A stretch of 29,033 bases of DNA. It comes from a virus. Shown piece by piece: positions 1 through 6,068 of this stretch. The stretch's first letter is position 1. Every line of letters begins with the position of its first letter. The stretch is taken from positions 1-29,033 of the IMG/VR virus record IMGVR_UViG_3300002144_000083, one strand, 5' to 3'. A program made the position numbers and the translations under genes. The notes under the pieces are model-generated. The model was not told the origin of the DNA. It saw nothing but the letters and a program-made list of their open reading frames with translations, and did not search any database.

Positions 1-288
1 TTCAAATCGCCTAGTGCATTGTTAGATGGCGATGAAGCTAAGCTTGAAGCATTGTATGAAAAACAATATGATCTATCCGAATGGACAGATCCTGCGAACT
101 ACAAATCATATGATGAACTGAAAGCACGTTTGAACTTAGTGCTAGGTGAAGCTGCTCCACGTACTGTACAACAGCGTGTTGATCTTGATACACGTACTGA
201 ACCAGTATCTATGAAGACAGCAGAAGCAGTATCAGCGGATGAAGATGATACTATGTCTTACTTTGCTAAATTGGCAAACGACGACTAA
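1..288 (+). CDS. 32: gp32 single-stranded DNA-binding protein, C-terminal fragment
   Basis: The reading frame is open from base 1, so the gene begins outside the window and about 95 C-terminal residues are present. The segment with LYEKQYDLSEWTDP followed by KSYDELKARLNLVLG lines up with the end of the T4 gp32 core (DLSEMT...KSFEEL...VMG), and the frame ends in an acidic tail (DEDDTMSYFAKLANDD). In T4 this acidic tail contacts the other replication proteins, while the missing N-terminal core binds ssDNA and zinc. The TTG at base 19 is internal and is not a start. No T4 gene 59 homologue follows; the next gene is unrelated to it by eye. Confidence 0.85.
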   Translation, partial: FKSPSALLDGDEAKLEALYEKQYDLSEWTDPANYKSYDELKARLNLVLGEAAPRTVQQRVDLDTRTEPVSMKTAEAVSADEDDTMSYFAKLANDD

Positions 289-304
289 TTGAAATGAGAT
301 ATTA

Positions 305-880
305 ATGTTTGATAGAAATAAATTCATTATTGATTGGTATGATCATTTTCAGCAACCTACTGGTTACGAACATGAGATTGTTATTCCGCTTGAAGACGGC
401 AATGAAATAAAACTGATTGCTAGATATATGGCGTATGTAAAGAAAGAAGATTTTATATTTTCTTTACTCAATAATGAAAAGCAAACATTAGAACAGGTGT
501 CAGGCATTTATGACAATCTTAGATTAGATGAACGCTCTGGCACCGATATCGAACTGGTGGAAGTTTCTTGGAGATATGAAGGAACTATCCATCAGCTTCA
601 GCTAAAAATGGATCAGCGTGTCTATATTCTTAAAAGATTTTTACCATTTCTTAAAATATTCTTGAAAGAAGGATACGGTGGACCAACACCACAAAAAGAT
701 ATTATGGTTGTTGCATATCCACACGGATTTAAAATTATGACTGATTGGGGAGATGGTTCTGCTGCCCAAGGGCAACATCAAAGAGCAAAACTTAGTCAAC
801 GAGTAGGCATCGGAGCACTCAAAGAGTGTGGTTGGTGCTTTGGTAAGTATGATCAAGACGGTAAACTACAGCCTTTATAA
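305..880 (+). CDS. Unrecognised conserved-looking phage protein next to gp32
   Basis: This 191-residue soluble protein has no signal peptide or membrane segment. It starts 16 bases after the gp32 stop and probably shares its transcript. I do not recognise a family. Visible features are an N-terminal FIIDWYDHFQQP segment, a mixed charged middle, a basic-hydrophobic stretch (YILKRFLPFLKIFLKEGYGG) around residues 107-126, and a C-terminal part with two nearby cysteines (ECGWCFGKYDQDG). It occupies the place of T4 gene 59 (helicase loader), but its sequence does not resemble gp59. Its 3' end converges with the tape-measure gene, the two stops being only a few bases apart. A DNA-metabolism role is a guess from position only. 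Confidence 0.75.
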   Translation: MFDRNKFIIDWYDHFQQPTGYEHEIVIPLEDGNEIKLIARYMAYVKKEDFIFSLLNNEKQTLEQVSGIYDNLRLDERSGTDIELVEVSWRYEGTIHQLQLKMDQRVYILKRFLPFLKIFLKEGYGGPTPQKDIMVVAYPHGFKIMTDWGDGSAAQGQHQRAKLSQRVGIGALKECGWCFGKYDQDGKLQPL

Positions 881-882
881 TC

Positions 883-903
883 TTTTATTGTGCTCCAATA
901 AAA
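883..903. terminator. Possible weak bidirectional terminator hairpin
   Basis: TTTTATTG and CAATAAAA form a perfect 8-bp inverted repeat around a 5-base loop, placed exactly where the plus-strand gene (stop at 878-880) and the minus-strand tape-measure gene (stop at 885-887) converge. The stem has a single G-C pair and no long T run follows it on either strand, so it would be a weak terminator or an RNA 3'-end stabiliser. Confidence 0.35.
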
Positions 904-2504
904 TCAAATCTACTGCCACCATTAAACATATCTTGTGCAGAAAGCTCTTGATCTATAACAATACCACCAGAATTAACTGTGGTATTGTTATTATTATAAG
1001 TTCTTGCATCAAGAAGTTGTTGCTGAAACTTTTCTAGATCTTGTCTTTTTTCATTAAGATTGCCTAATTGTTTTGCAGTATCATAGTCAATTCTTTCTAA
1101 TGCAACTGCTGTTCCGCTGCCTCGAGAATTAACTCTAGATTCCGCCTTTGTTAAAAATCCATCAATTCCCATAGCATAAGAAAGACCATCGCCAACTCTG
1201 GCTTTTACCTTTTGTAAAGATGCTAATAATATGGAATCAGGAAGACCAGCGATCCAATCACCAAACTTAATAAACCCTGTTTTTAATTGTGCTATTGCAA
1301 GGATCCATTCCTTTTCTAATTCTAAACCAATCTTTGTTGGCATTGTCATAAACCATATAGCTAGATTTTCCATCGAAGCCATAAAATTATTTTTAATCCT
1401 ATCGTATATGCCTGCTAACATACCTGGAATGTCGAGATCTTGTAATGTCTCTAAACCAAATCCTAATTTTTCATTAAAGAACTTTTTAATACTTGTCCAT
1501 TTTTCAGAAACAAAACCAGTCAGATTTGTCCAACCAATACCAATGGTATCGGTTGCCCACGTAAGTTTTTCATTAAACCAAGTTTTTACATCTTCCCATT
1601 TTTCAGACACATAATTAGTTAGATTTGTCCAACCTTCTGCTATCTTATCCCCCGCCCAAGAAAATAAACCCTTTACCCACACAATAGCTTCATCAACTTT
1701 TGTTGTGATCCAGTCTTGTAGTTTGAATGCTGGTGCGCCTTCTTCTGACCAGCCAAATAATCCTCTTATAAAACCTATTGCTATATTGACAGGCGCAAAG
1801 ATTATGTCTGTTAGTTTACCCAACAAACCAAGCGCCGTTTTGTCTTCTTCGCCAAAAGAGAATAGATCAGTAACCACTTTAACTGCTTCTTTCAAACCAA
1901 GAAACAGTTTTGCTATAATTTTATTAAACTCTTCTGTGAAACTGAAATCCTTCAATATATCTGCTTCTTTATCAAACCCCATCTTTTTTAGCAGCCAAAC
2001 AATACCGTCTTTGATAAGATCAAGTGGAATAGTAACAACGGAGTTGAAGAATCCAGTAACAGCTTTTTCTAGGCCATCCCAGATATCGCCATTTGCAAAT
2101 GATTCCCAACTAGCACTGATTGCGCTAATAGCGCCAATGATAATAGTAAGTGGCAAAAATAGCTTAGTACCAAATCGTGCAAATTTTAAAATGCTTTTAC
2201 CAATCTTACCAAATGTCGCAACAATTCCTGTTAACCAAGATGTCATGTTTGTAAAAATACCAAGTATCGAATCCAAAATCGATATTCCAGTACCTTTTAT
2301 TACGCCTTTATCTAAAACATTTTGTACCAAGCCAGAACCGCCTTTTTTAGCTCTTGAGCTTTTGAGCTTTTCTTCTAGACTGTCTCCGCCTTTAGGAGTT
2401 AACACATTAATCAGTTTTGAAAGATTACTAGAAGTCTTTTCACTAGTTACATTATTTTTCTTGAGTTGTGCTACAACATCTTGTAATGTTACTGTATTTG
2501 CCAT
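885..2504 (-). CDS. 29: gp29-like tail tape-measure protein
   Basis: This 539-residue protein is close in size to T4 gp29 (590). It is mostly helical and amphipathic, has a hydrophobic stretch (FLPLTIIIGAISAISA) near residue 120, and carries a contiguous tandem duplication of 33 residues (EGWTNLTNYVSEKW and IGWTNLTGFVSEKW units), as is common in tape measures. It lies directly after gp26 and the putative frameshift chaperone, the universal place of a tape-measure gene. Its ATG immediately follows the TAA of that frame (TAAATG), suggesting translational coupling. A tape measure fixes tail length, fills the tube lumen and is ejected ahead of DNA. The C-terminal region is rich in Asn and Gly and has no recognisable lytic domain. 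The assignment rests on composition and context more than on direct motif identity. Confidence 0.75.
   Translation of the reverse strand: MANTVTLQDVVAQLKKNNVTSEKTSSNLSKLINVLTPKGGDSLEEKLKSSRAKKGGSGLVQNVLDKGVIKGTGISILDSILGIFTNMTSWLTGIVATFGKIGKSILKFARFGTKLFLPLTIIIGAISAISASWESFANGDIWDGLEKAVTGFFNSVVTIPLDLIKDGIVWLLKKMGFDKEADILKDFSFTEEFNKIIAKLFLGLKEAVKVVTDLFSFGEEDKTALGLLGKLTDIIFAPVNIAIGFIRGLFGWSEEGAPAFKLQDWITTKVDEAIVWVKGLFSWAGDKIAEGWTNLTNYVSEKWEDVKTWFNEKLTWATDTIGIGWTNLTGFVSEKWTSIKKFFNEKLGFGLETLQDLDIPGMLAGIYDRIKNNFMASMENLAIWFMTMPTKIGLELEKEWILAIAQLKTGFIKFGDWIAGLPDSILLASLQKVKARVGDGLSYAMGIDGFLTKAESRVNSRGSGTAVALERIDYDTAKQLGNLNEKRQDLEKFQQQLLDARTYNNNNTTVNSGGIVIDQELSAQDMFNGGSRFDFIGAQ
1464..1661 (-). repeat. 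Tandem 99-bp (33-residue) duplication inside the tape measure
   Basis: Two directly abutting 99-bp units occupy 1563-1661 and 1464-1562. Their products share 21 of 33 residues by my alignment, including the blocks GWTNLT, VSEKW and FNEKL. The duplication keeps the frame. Confidence 0.85.
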
Positions 2505-2690
2505 TTATTGCCGTGCTTCTTTTCTGTTCTGTTCTTCGGTTTTTAGATAGTCAATTAATAAAGAAATATAAACTTCACGCTCCCATGGTATCATTTCGTC
2601 TATCTCACTTAAACTATATTTATGGTGCTGCATTAGAGAAAAATTAGTTTGGAAGTGAGTTGATAAATCATTGTGAGATAGACATACTAG
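2505..2690 (-). CDS. Tail assembly chaperone extension, reached by -1 frameshift from gp26 (gpGT-like)
   Basis: A 61-codon open frame lies between the gp26 stop and the tape-measure ATG, in the -1 frame relative to gp26. It reads LVCLSHNDLS through MQHHKYSLSEIDE and IPWEREVYISLLIDYLK to a charged EARQ end, and its TAA abuts the tape-measure ATG. It has no start codon near its beginning. The in-frame ATGs (2631-2633 and 2592-2594) lack a convincing Shine-Dalgarno sequence. The TTTTTTC heptamer at 2690-2696 would join it to gp26 to give a 295-residue fusion alongside the 234-residue short form. This matches the lambda G/GT tail chaperone layout upstream of the tape measure. The long form may stand in for T4 gp51, which was not found as a separate gene. 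The family is inferred, not matched by search. Confidence 0.7.
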   Translation of the reverse strand, partial: LVCLSHNDLSTHFQTNFSLMQHHKYSLSEIDEMIPWEREVYISLLIDYLKTEEQNRKEARQ

Positions 2691-3391
2691 AAAAAACTTT
2701 GCATACCTTGCAATTTAATATTGTTATTATGTTTACATTCAACGCATTCAAATTTCACATCATGCGATAATGCAGGCATAGATTCGACAAACTTTTGAAG
2801 TTTATCAAACTGTTCTCTGTTCATTGATTCGATAAATTCTTGAATTTCTTCTGCAGTTTCATCGTTAAGATCAATTCTTTCGTCGCCTGTATGAATAGCA
2901 GATAGACATGATCTTAAAATAGAAAACACTTGATCGGTCGTATTAGATGATTCTGGACCAATTTTAACCAAATCTAAGAATGAGGGCCATTTCATTTCAA
3001 TACTAATATTCTCATCTATTTCAAGAAATGTGTCTAGTTTAGGAACTTTCATCTCTAAACTATCTAAGTCAATTTTTACTTCATTTTGTTCTTTACATTC
3101 TTCACAATTAACACCAACAGTAGATGTTTCGCCTACTGATTTTGATCTAAGTTTAGTAAACATATATTCAACATCAAATGTAGCAAGCGATTCTTTGTTT
3201 ATTCCATTCTCAATACAAGCATCTAGAGTATCAACAATGGCATTTAACATTTGAATGTTGTCGTTAGATTCCATTGCAATCATTAATACCTTCTCTTCTT
3301 TTACAAGAAATGGCCTAAATCTTACTGCTTGTTGGGTAGAAGGAACAACCATATTATATTTTGGTGTTCCATTAATTTTAGGTAGTGCCAT
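2687..3391 (-). CDS. 26: gp26-like baseplate hub or tail assembly chaperone protein
   Basis: This 234-residue protein resembles the T4 base-plate family that includes gp26 (208 residues in T4). The N-terminus MALPKINGTPKYNMVVPSTQ and the FRPFLVKEEKVLMIAME segment are typical. Two CxxC pairs (C96-C99 and C216-C219) could form a zinc site. The region from about 135 to 205 is helical (WPSFLDLVKIG, REQFDKLQKFVESMP). A good Shine-Dalgarno (AAGGATGA) precedes the ATG. The gene sits between the gp19-fold tube protein and the tape measure. It ends in Phe-Phe on a slippery heptamer, so it probably makes both this short form and a C-terminally extended form. gp26 is needed for hub assembly in T4; a role as tape-measure chaperone is inferred. 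Confidence 0.8.
   Translation of the reverse strand: MALPKINGTPKYNMVVPSTQQAVRFRPFLVKEEKVLMIAMESNDNIQMLNAIVDTLDACIENGINKESLATFDVEYMFTKLRSKSVGETSTVGVNCEECKEQNEVKIDLDSLEMKVPKLDTFLEIDENISIEMKWPSFLDLVKIGPESSNTTDQVFSILRSCLSAIHTGDERIDLNDETAEEIQEFIESMNREQFDKLQKFVESMPALSHDVKFECVECKHNNNIKLQGMQSFF
2690..2696 (-). promoter_or_regulatory. Programmed -1 ribosomal frameshift site T TTT TTC
   Basis: On the minus strand the gp26 frame reads AGT TTT TTC TAG, giving a perfect X XXY YYZ slippery heptamer immediately followed by the gp26 stop codon. Slippage by one base back continues as TTT TTT CTA GTA TGT into a 61-codon open frame. A weak Shine-Dalgarno-like AAGG lies at 2706-2709, nine bases upstream, where internal Shine-Dalgarno elements can stimulate frameshifting. 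I see no strong downstream hairpin. Confidence 0.7.
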
Positions 3392-3403
3392 AATAATTCA
3401 TCC

Positions 3404-3976
3404 TTATATTTTTTGCCAGTTAGTATACGATAACTGCACATTAAGCTGGACTAGTCCATCCAATTCATTACTTAGTTCGATCACGCTCATTGTTGTAGGA
3501 AATGCCTCTAAAAGTTTACACTGATATATAATTTTTTCTCTGGTTCTTATATCAATATCTATATTGATTCCAAATATTCTATCTACTGGAAAATCAAAAG
3601 CCATGCCTTTTTGAAATTGTCCAATAATAACATCCTGCTTATATGCAGCAGGATATGAAATTTCGTGCGTATCTTGGTTAATGACTAGATTTTGCCATTC
3701 CTCAAAATATTCTTTTATTAGATAATCGTTCATAACATAAAAGATCATACTTACATCATCTGATGCAAAGCCTGATGGCATTTTACGACCTTTAATGCCA
3801 ATCAATCTCTCTTGTGTTAAAATCTGTCGCCCCGGCAAGTTTACATTGCTGCATAGAACATTTAGATTGGTGGTATCGTATTTGCCTAAAGAGGGCAAGG
3901 TAACAACAAAACTGTTACTTCTCGCAAAGCCTCTCCCTCTACTAACTGAGGCCTTTAGTTGTTCAATACTAGCCAT
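3404..3976 (-). CDS. T4 gp19-fold tail-tube-like protein, probably a gp54-type tube initiator
   Basis: The 190 residues follow the T4 gp19 tube pattern in order: GRGFARSNSFVVTLP near residue 14, a buried strand with NVLCSNVNLPGRQI near 38, GRKMPSGFASDDVSMIFYVMND near 63, the helix YFEEWQNLV near 89, then SYPAAYKQDVIIGQF and a closing strand with LVQLNVQLSYTNWQ. T4 gp54, which starts tube polymerisation on the baseplate, shares this fold. The place beside gp26 and gp29 and the short length favour an initiator-like role over the major tube. The gene 2 neighbour leaves the tube terminator gp3 as an alternative. The start ATG overlaps the end of the upstream gene by 8 bases, implying coupled translation. 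Confidence 0.7.
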   Translation of the reverse strand: MASIEQLKASVSRGRGFARSNSFVVTLPSLGKYDTTNLNVLCSNVNLPGRQILTQERLIGIKGRKMPSGFASDDVSMIFYVMNDYLIKEYFEEWQNLVINQDTHEISYPAAYKQDVIIGQFQKGMAFDFPVDRIFGINIDIDIRTREKIIYQCKLLEAFPTTMSVIELSNELDGLVQLNVQLSYTNWQKI

Positions 3977-4559
3977 TGATTATCTTTCTTGAATCTCTAT
4001 ACACTTGATTTGCATTACCCTTTTGCCAATCAGCAGTCGGAAGAAACGTAGCAATCTCCCACTCAGGTGCTGGAACGAATGCAAACTTACTCGCTAACTG
4101 TGAAGTTAGATAGTGTTTGACACAGGGCTTATAATATTTCATCTTAGCCGCACGCTGTAATAAATTATATGATAGCTTAAACTTTGTTGACTCATCATAT
4201 CTTTTATTGCTTGTAACATCTAACAAAGCATCTAAGAACTTTGCTCTAAGCGCTGGGGGTAGATAGTGTAGATTCAGCCCTAAGAATCCATCTTTAGCTG
4301 GACCTAATACGATCACCAGTGGGAAAGAGTCATAGTACGGTAGCGTTTCTTTGTGTTTAGGCTTATAGAAGAACATGAACATATTACCAACAATGGTTCT
4401 GTTCTTAATCTCAATAGGCTCTTCTTTCATAAGCTGACTGCGACTTATCGCACGAAGGGCCCCAGCACGTTTGCGGAACCAAGCACGTGACTCTGCAGTC
4501 CGTGGTGTAATGCCTTTTCTAAAGGCTTCATATTCTAATGTTTTAAATAAATTGCTCAT
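3969..4559 (-). CDS. 2: gp2-like DNA end protector
   Basis: The 196-residue protein has the hallmark stretch of T4-like gp2 proteins: NMFMFFYKPKHKETLPYYD followed by FPLVIVLGP, then GFLGLNLHYLPPALRAKFLD, and a C-terminal WEIATFLPTADWQK. T4 gp2 binds the ends of packaged DNA, protects them from host RecBCD and takes part in head completion. Its adjacency to gene 4 repeats T4 synteny (3-2-4-53). T4 gp2 is longer (274). The ATG at 4559 is the only reasonable start, because an in-frame stop (that of gene 4) lies six codons upstream. No Shine-Dalgarno is visible, and a TATAAATA late promoter ends five bases before the ATG. Confidence 0.7.
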   Translation of the reverse strand: MSNLFKTLEYEAFRKGITPRTAESRAWFRKRAGALRAISRSQLMKEEPIEIKNRTIVGNMFMFFYKPKHKETLPYYDSFPLVIVLGPAKDGFLGLNLHYLPPALRAKFLDALLDVTSNKRYDESTKFKLSYNLLQRAAKMKYYKPCVKHYLTSQLASKFAFVPAPEWEIATFLPTADWQKGNANQVYRDSRKIING

Positions 4560-4564
4560 GGTGT

Positions 4565-4572
4565 TATTTATA
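4565..4572 (-). promoter_or_regulatory. T4-type late promoter in front of the gp2-like gene
   Basis: An exact TATAAATA lies on the minus strand, only five bases (ACACC) from the ATG at 4559. T4 late transcription starts about six bases beyond this box, so a transcript from here would begin at or next to the start codon. Confidence 0.6.
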
Positions 4573-4574
4573 TC

Positions 4575-5087
4575 TTATTTTACGGGTTTTTTCTTAGCAG
4601 CCTTACGAAAAGGCTTTAAAGGTTTAAGTGGCTTCAATGCTTTGTCTGATTGCTTTGGCATAATACCCATATCAACTAAAGTCTTTTCTGTCCAGATCTC
4701 AAATATCCAGTTCCTATCAAGCGCATATTTGATTGCTGCTTCCCATTTGTTTTTATTCTTAACATATGTAAGAGCCTCAGTGATGTATCGTTTAGACTTG
4801 TCTGGTTTTTTAGGCGGTGCTGTTTCTTTTGCTGGCTTTACTTCAATGATATATGTCTTGCCTTCATTTGTAGTGAACTTTAGATCAACATAGTATCTAT
4901 GATACTTCTTATCAACGTCATAATAGTATGGAACAACCACTTCTTCTGATGACCACTCTTTCACATTAGCATTCTTGTCTAGCCAAGCAAAGCAATATCT
5001 CTCCCACCCAGAACGATAAACCACATTTGTTGGGTCACCTTTATACTTAGACACGTTGATTGGTCTATATTTTCCTTTATATGTCAC
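4575..5087 (-). CDS. 4: gp4 head completion protein (TnsA-like nuclease fold)
   Basis: The 170-residue protein matches T4 gp4 (150 residues) closely: GKYRPINVSKYKGDPTNVVY near the N-terminus, then RSGWE, WLDKN, PYYYD, and KYHRYYVDLKF. A PD-(D/E)xK-type constellation is visible: E29, D68, then E82-V-K84. gp4 acts late in head maturation, before tail joining. The start is GTG (5085-5087), chosen because the product then begins MTYKGKY like T4 MAYSGKW, with a Shine-Dalgarno AAGGG six to ten bases upstream. The C-terminus is a Lys/Pro-rich tail (LKPLKPLKPFRKAAKKKPVK) absent from T4 gp4, probably a DNA-contacting extension. It is the first gene of the leftward operon. Confidence 0.9.
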   Translation of the reverse strand: MTYKGKYRPINVSKYKGDPTNVVYRSGWERYCFAWLDKNANVKEWSSEEVVVPYYYDVDKKYHRYYVDLKFTTNEGKTYIIEVKPAKETAPPKKPDKSKRYITEALTYVKNKNKWEAAIKYALDRNWIFEIWTEKTLVDMGIMPKQSDKALKPLKPLKPFRKAAKKKPVK

Positions 5088-5092
5088 GAAAA

Positions 5093-5097
5093 CCCTT
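5093..5097 (-). promoter_or_regulatory. Shine-Dalgarno AAGGG that supports the GTG start of gene 4
   Basis: AAGGG lies five bases from the GTG start of gp4 on the minus strand. It overlaps the first base of the rightward TATAAATA box, so the two control elements share DNA. Confidence 0.7.
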
Positions 5098-5104
5098 ATA
5101 AATA
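5097..5104 (+). promoter_or_regulatory. T4-type late promoter for the rightward baseplate operon
   Basis: An exact TATAAATA lies 34 bases upstream of the gp48 ATG. This sequence is the box recognised by the T4 late sigma gp55. Initiation would fall near 5110, followed by a Shine-Dalgarno AAGGGCG at 5129-5135. Confidence 0.8.
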
Positions 5105-5120
5105 TTAGAAATGTTTAAAC

Positions 5121-5128
5121 TATTTATT
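5121..5128 (-). promoter_or_regulatory. Probable late promoter (AATAAATA) for the leftward operon
   Basis: AATAAATA on the minus strand differs from the late consensus by one base and lies 33 bases upstream of the gene 4 GTG. It is downstream of, and faces, the rightward promoter, so the two transcripts would overlap at their 5' ends. Chance occurrence in AT-rich DNA is possible. Confidence 0.45.
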
Positions 5129-5138
5129 AAGGGCGAAA

Positions 5139-6068
5139 ATGGCTTTACAATTTCCTATGGATACTAATATAAAGTATGAAGCAAAAGTTAGTTTTCAAGC
5201 TCTTAAATTGAAAGCTATTGATGTTGCTACGTTGTTTTCTTCTGCTGGCATTAAAATAGTGGGAACAGGAGGTAGAGGTTCTGAGGTAGAACATCGTTCA
5301 TTAAATGGTGATGATGCAGGAGTTAACACTATTGTGGGTACTGGACAAGAAATTGAGGCTAGACTGGGTACCTGTACGCTGTTTCTTCCTCAATCTATTC
5401 AATTTAATGATGCTGCTCAGTATGACAATATGGATTTGGGTATTTTAGGCGCAGGAACAGAACCCGGACTAAGAGCAGGATCAGCACTAATACCCAATCT
5501 CATAGACGAAACAGTAAAAGGAGTAAGATCCATTATTGATGGTATTACTGGCGGCGTGGCATTGGGCACACCTCTTGGTAGATTAGCAGTAACAAGAGCA
5601 GCTAATCTTATTCCTTCTGGAGAAGCAAGAGGCGCAGTTCGTTCTGGTACAAGAACAGCTATTAATCCAAATACCAGAGCGTTGTTTAAACAGATTCCAT
5701 TAAGAGAATTTACATTCAATTTTAAAATGCTGCCTTCTTCTAAAGAAGAAACAAAAAATATTAAAGATATTATTAAGTTTTTTAGAACAGAGATGTATCC
5801 CGAAGTAATTAAAATGGGAAGTGGACCAGGAGCAATATCAGCTGGGTATGAGTTTCCAAACGTATTTGAAATTAACATGTATTATGGAGATGTTAATAAT
5901 CAGTTGGCATCAAGAATTCTTCCTTCTTATCTAAGAAACTTTACCACAACATATAATGCTAGTGGTATGGGATTTTATGAGGGTGGTGATTTTACTGAAG
6001 TTGATATAACAATGACGTTTGTAGAATCCAGCACACTACACAAAGCTCTTATTGCAGAGGGATACTAA
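5139..6068 (+). CDS. 48: gp48 baseplate tail-tube cap protein
   Basis: The 309-residue protein has the C-terminal half typical of T4 gp48: LREFTFNFKMLPSSKEETKN (about residues 189-208), a helix with IIKFFRTEMYPE, then YEFPNVFEINMYYGDVNN and a last strand DFTEVDITMTFVESSTLHK. T4 gp48 (364) sits on the baseplate hub and, with gp54, nucleates the tail tube. The N-terminal half is shorter than in T4 and includes a Gly/Ala-rich segment with GTGGRG and NTIVGTGQEIEAR. A clear Shine-Dalgarno (AAGGGCG) precedes the ATG, and the stop overlaps the gp53 start (TAATG). It is the first gene of the long rightward tail operon, under an exact late promoter. Confidence 0.8.
   Translation: MALQFPMDTNIKYEAKVSFQALKLKAIDVATLFSSAGIKIVGTGGRGSEVEHRSLNGDDAGVNTIVGTGQEIEARLGTCTLFLPQSIQFNDAAQYDNMDLGILGAGTEPGLRAGSALIPNLIDETVKGVRSIIDGITGGVALGTPLGRLAVTRAANLIPSGEARGAVRSGTRTAINPNTRALFKQIPLREFTFNFKMLPSSKEETKNIKDIIKFFRTEMYPEVIKMGSGPGAISAGYEFPNVFEINMYYGDVNNQLASRILPSYLRNFTTTYNASGMGFYEGGDFTEVDITMTFVESSTLHKALIAEGY

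Noticed and set aside
19-21. TTG as the start of the first gene
   Set aside because: The frame is open to base 1 and residues before it also match gp32, so this is an internal codon of a gene cut by the window edge.
1705-2550. A 281-codon open frame on the plus strand, antisense to the tape measure
   Set aside because: It lies wholly opposite a well-supported gene, has a composition expected of the antisense of an Ala/Ile/Lys-rich frame and no recognisable motif or Shine-Dalgarno.
2617-2624. CATAAATA on the minus strand as a late promoter for the tape measure
   Set aside because: It differs from consensus, lies inside the frameshift frame over 110 bases from the start, and is explained by His-Lys-Tyr codons.
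2592-2633. ATG codons as independent starts for the short frame before the tape measure
   Set aside because: Neither is preceded by a Shine-Dalgarno, and the frame is open upstream to the slippery heptamer, so frameshifting explains it better.
3404-3976. Major tail tube protein gp19
   Set aside because: The fold fits, but the sheath gene gp18 is not adjacent and the place beside gp26 and gp29 favours a tube initiator; kept as an alternative only.
5417-5878. A 153-codon minus-strand frame inside gp48
   Set aside because: gp48 is supported by family motifs over the same bases; this frame has no start signal and no motif.
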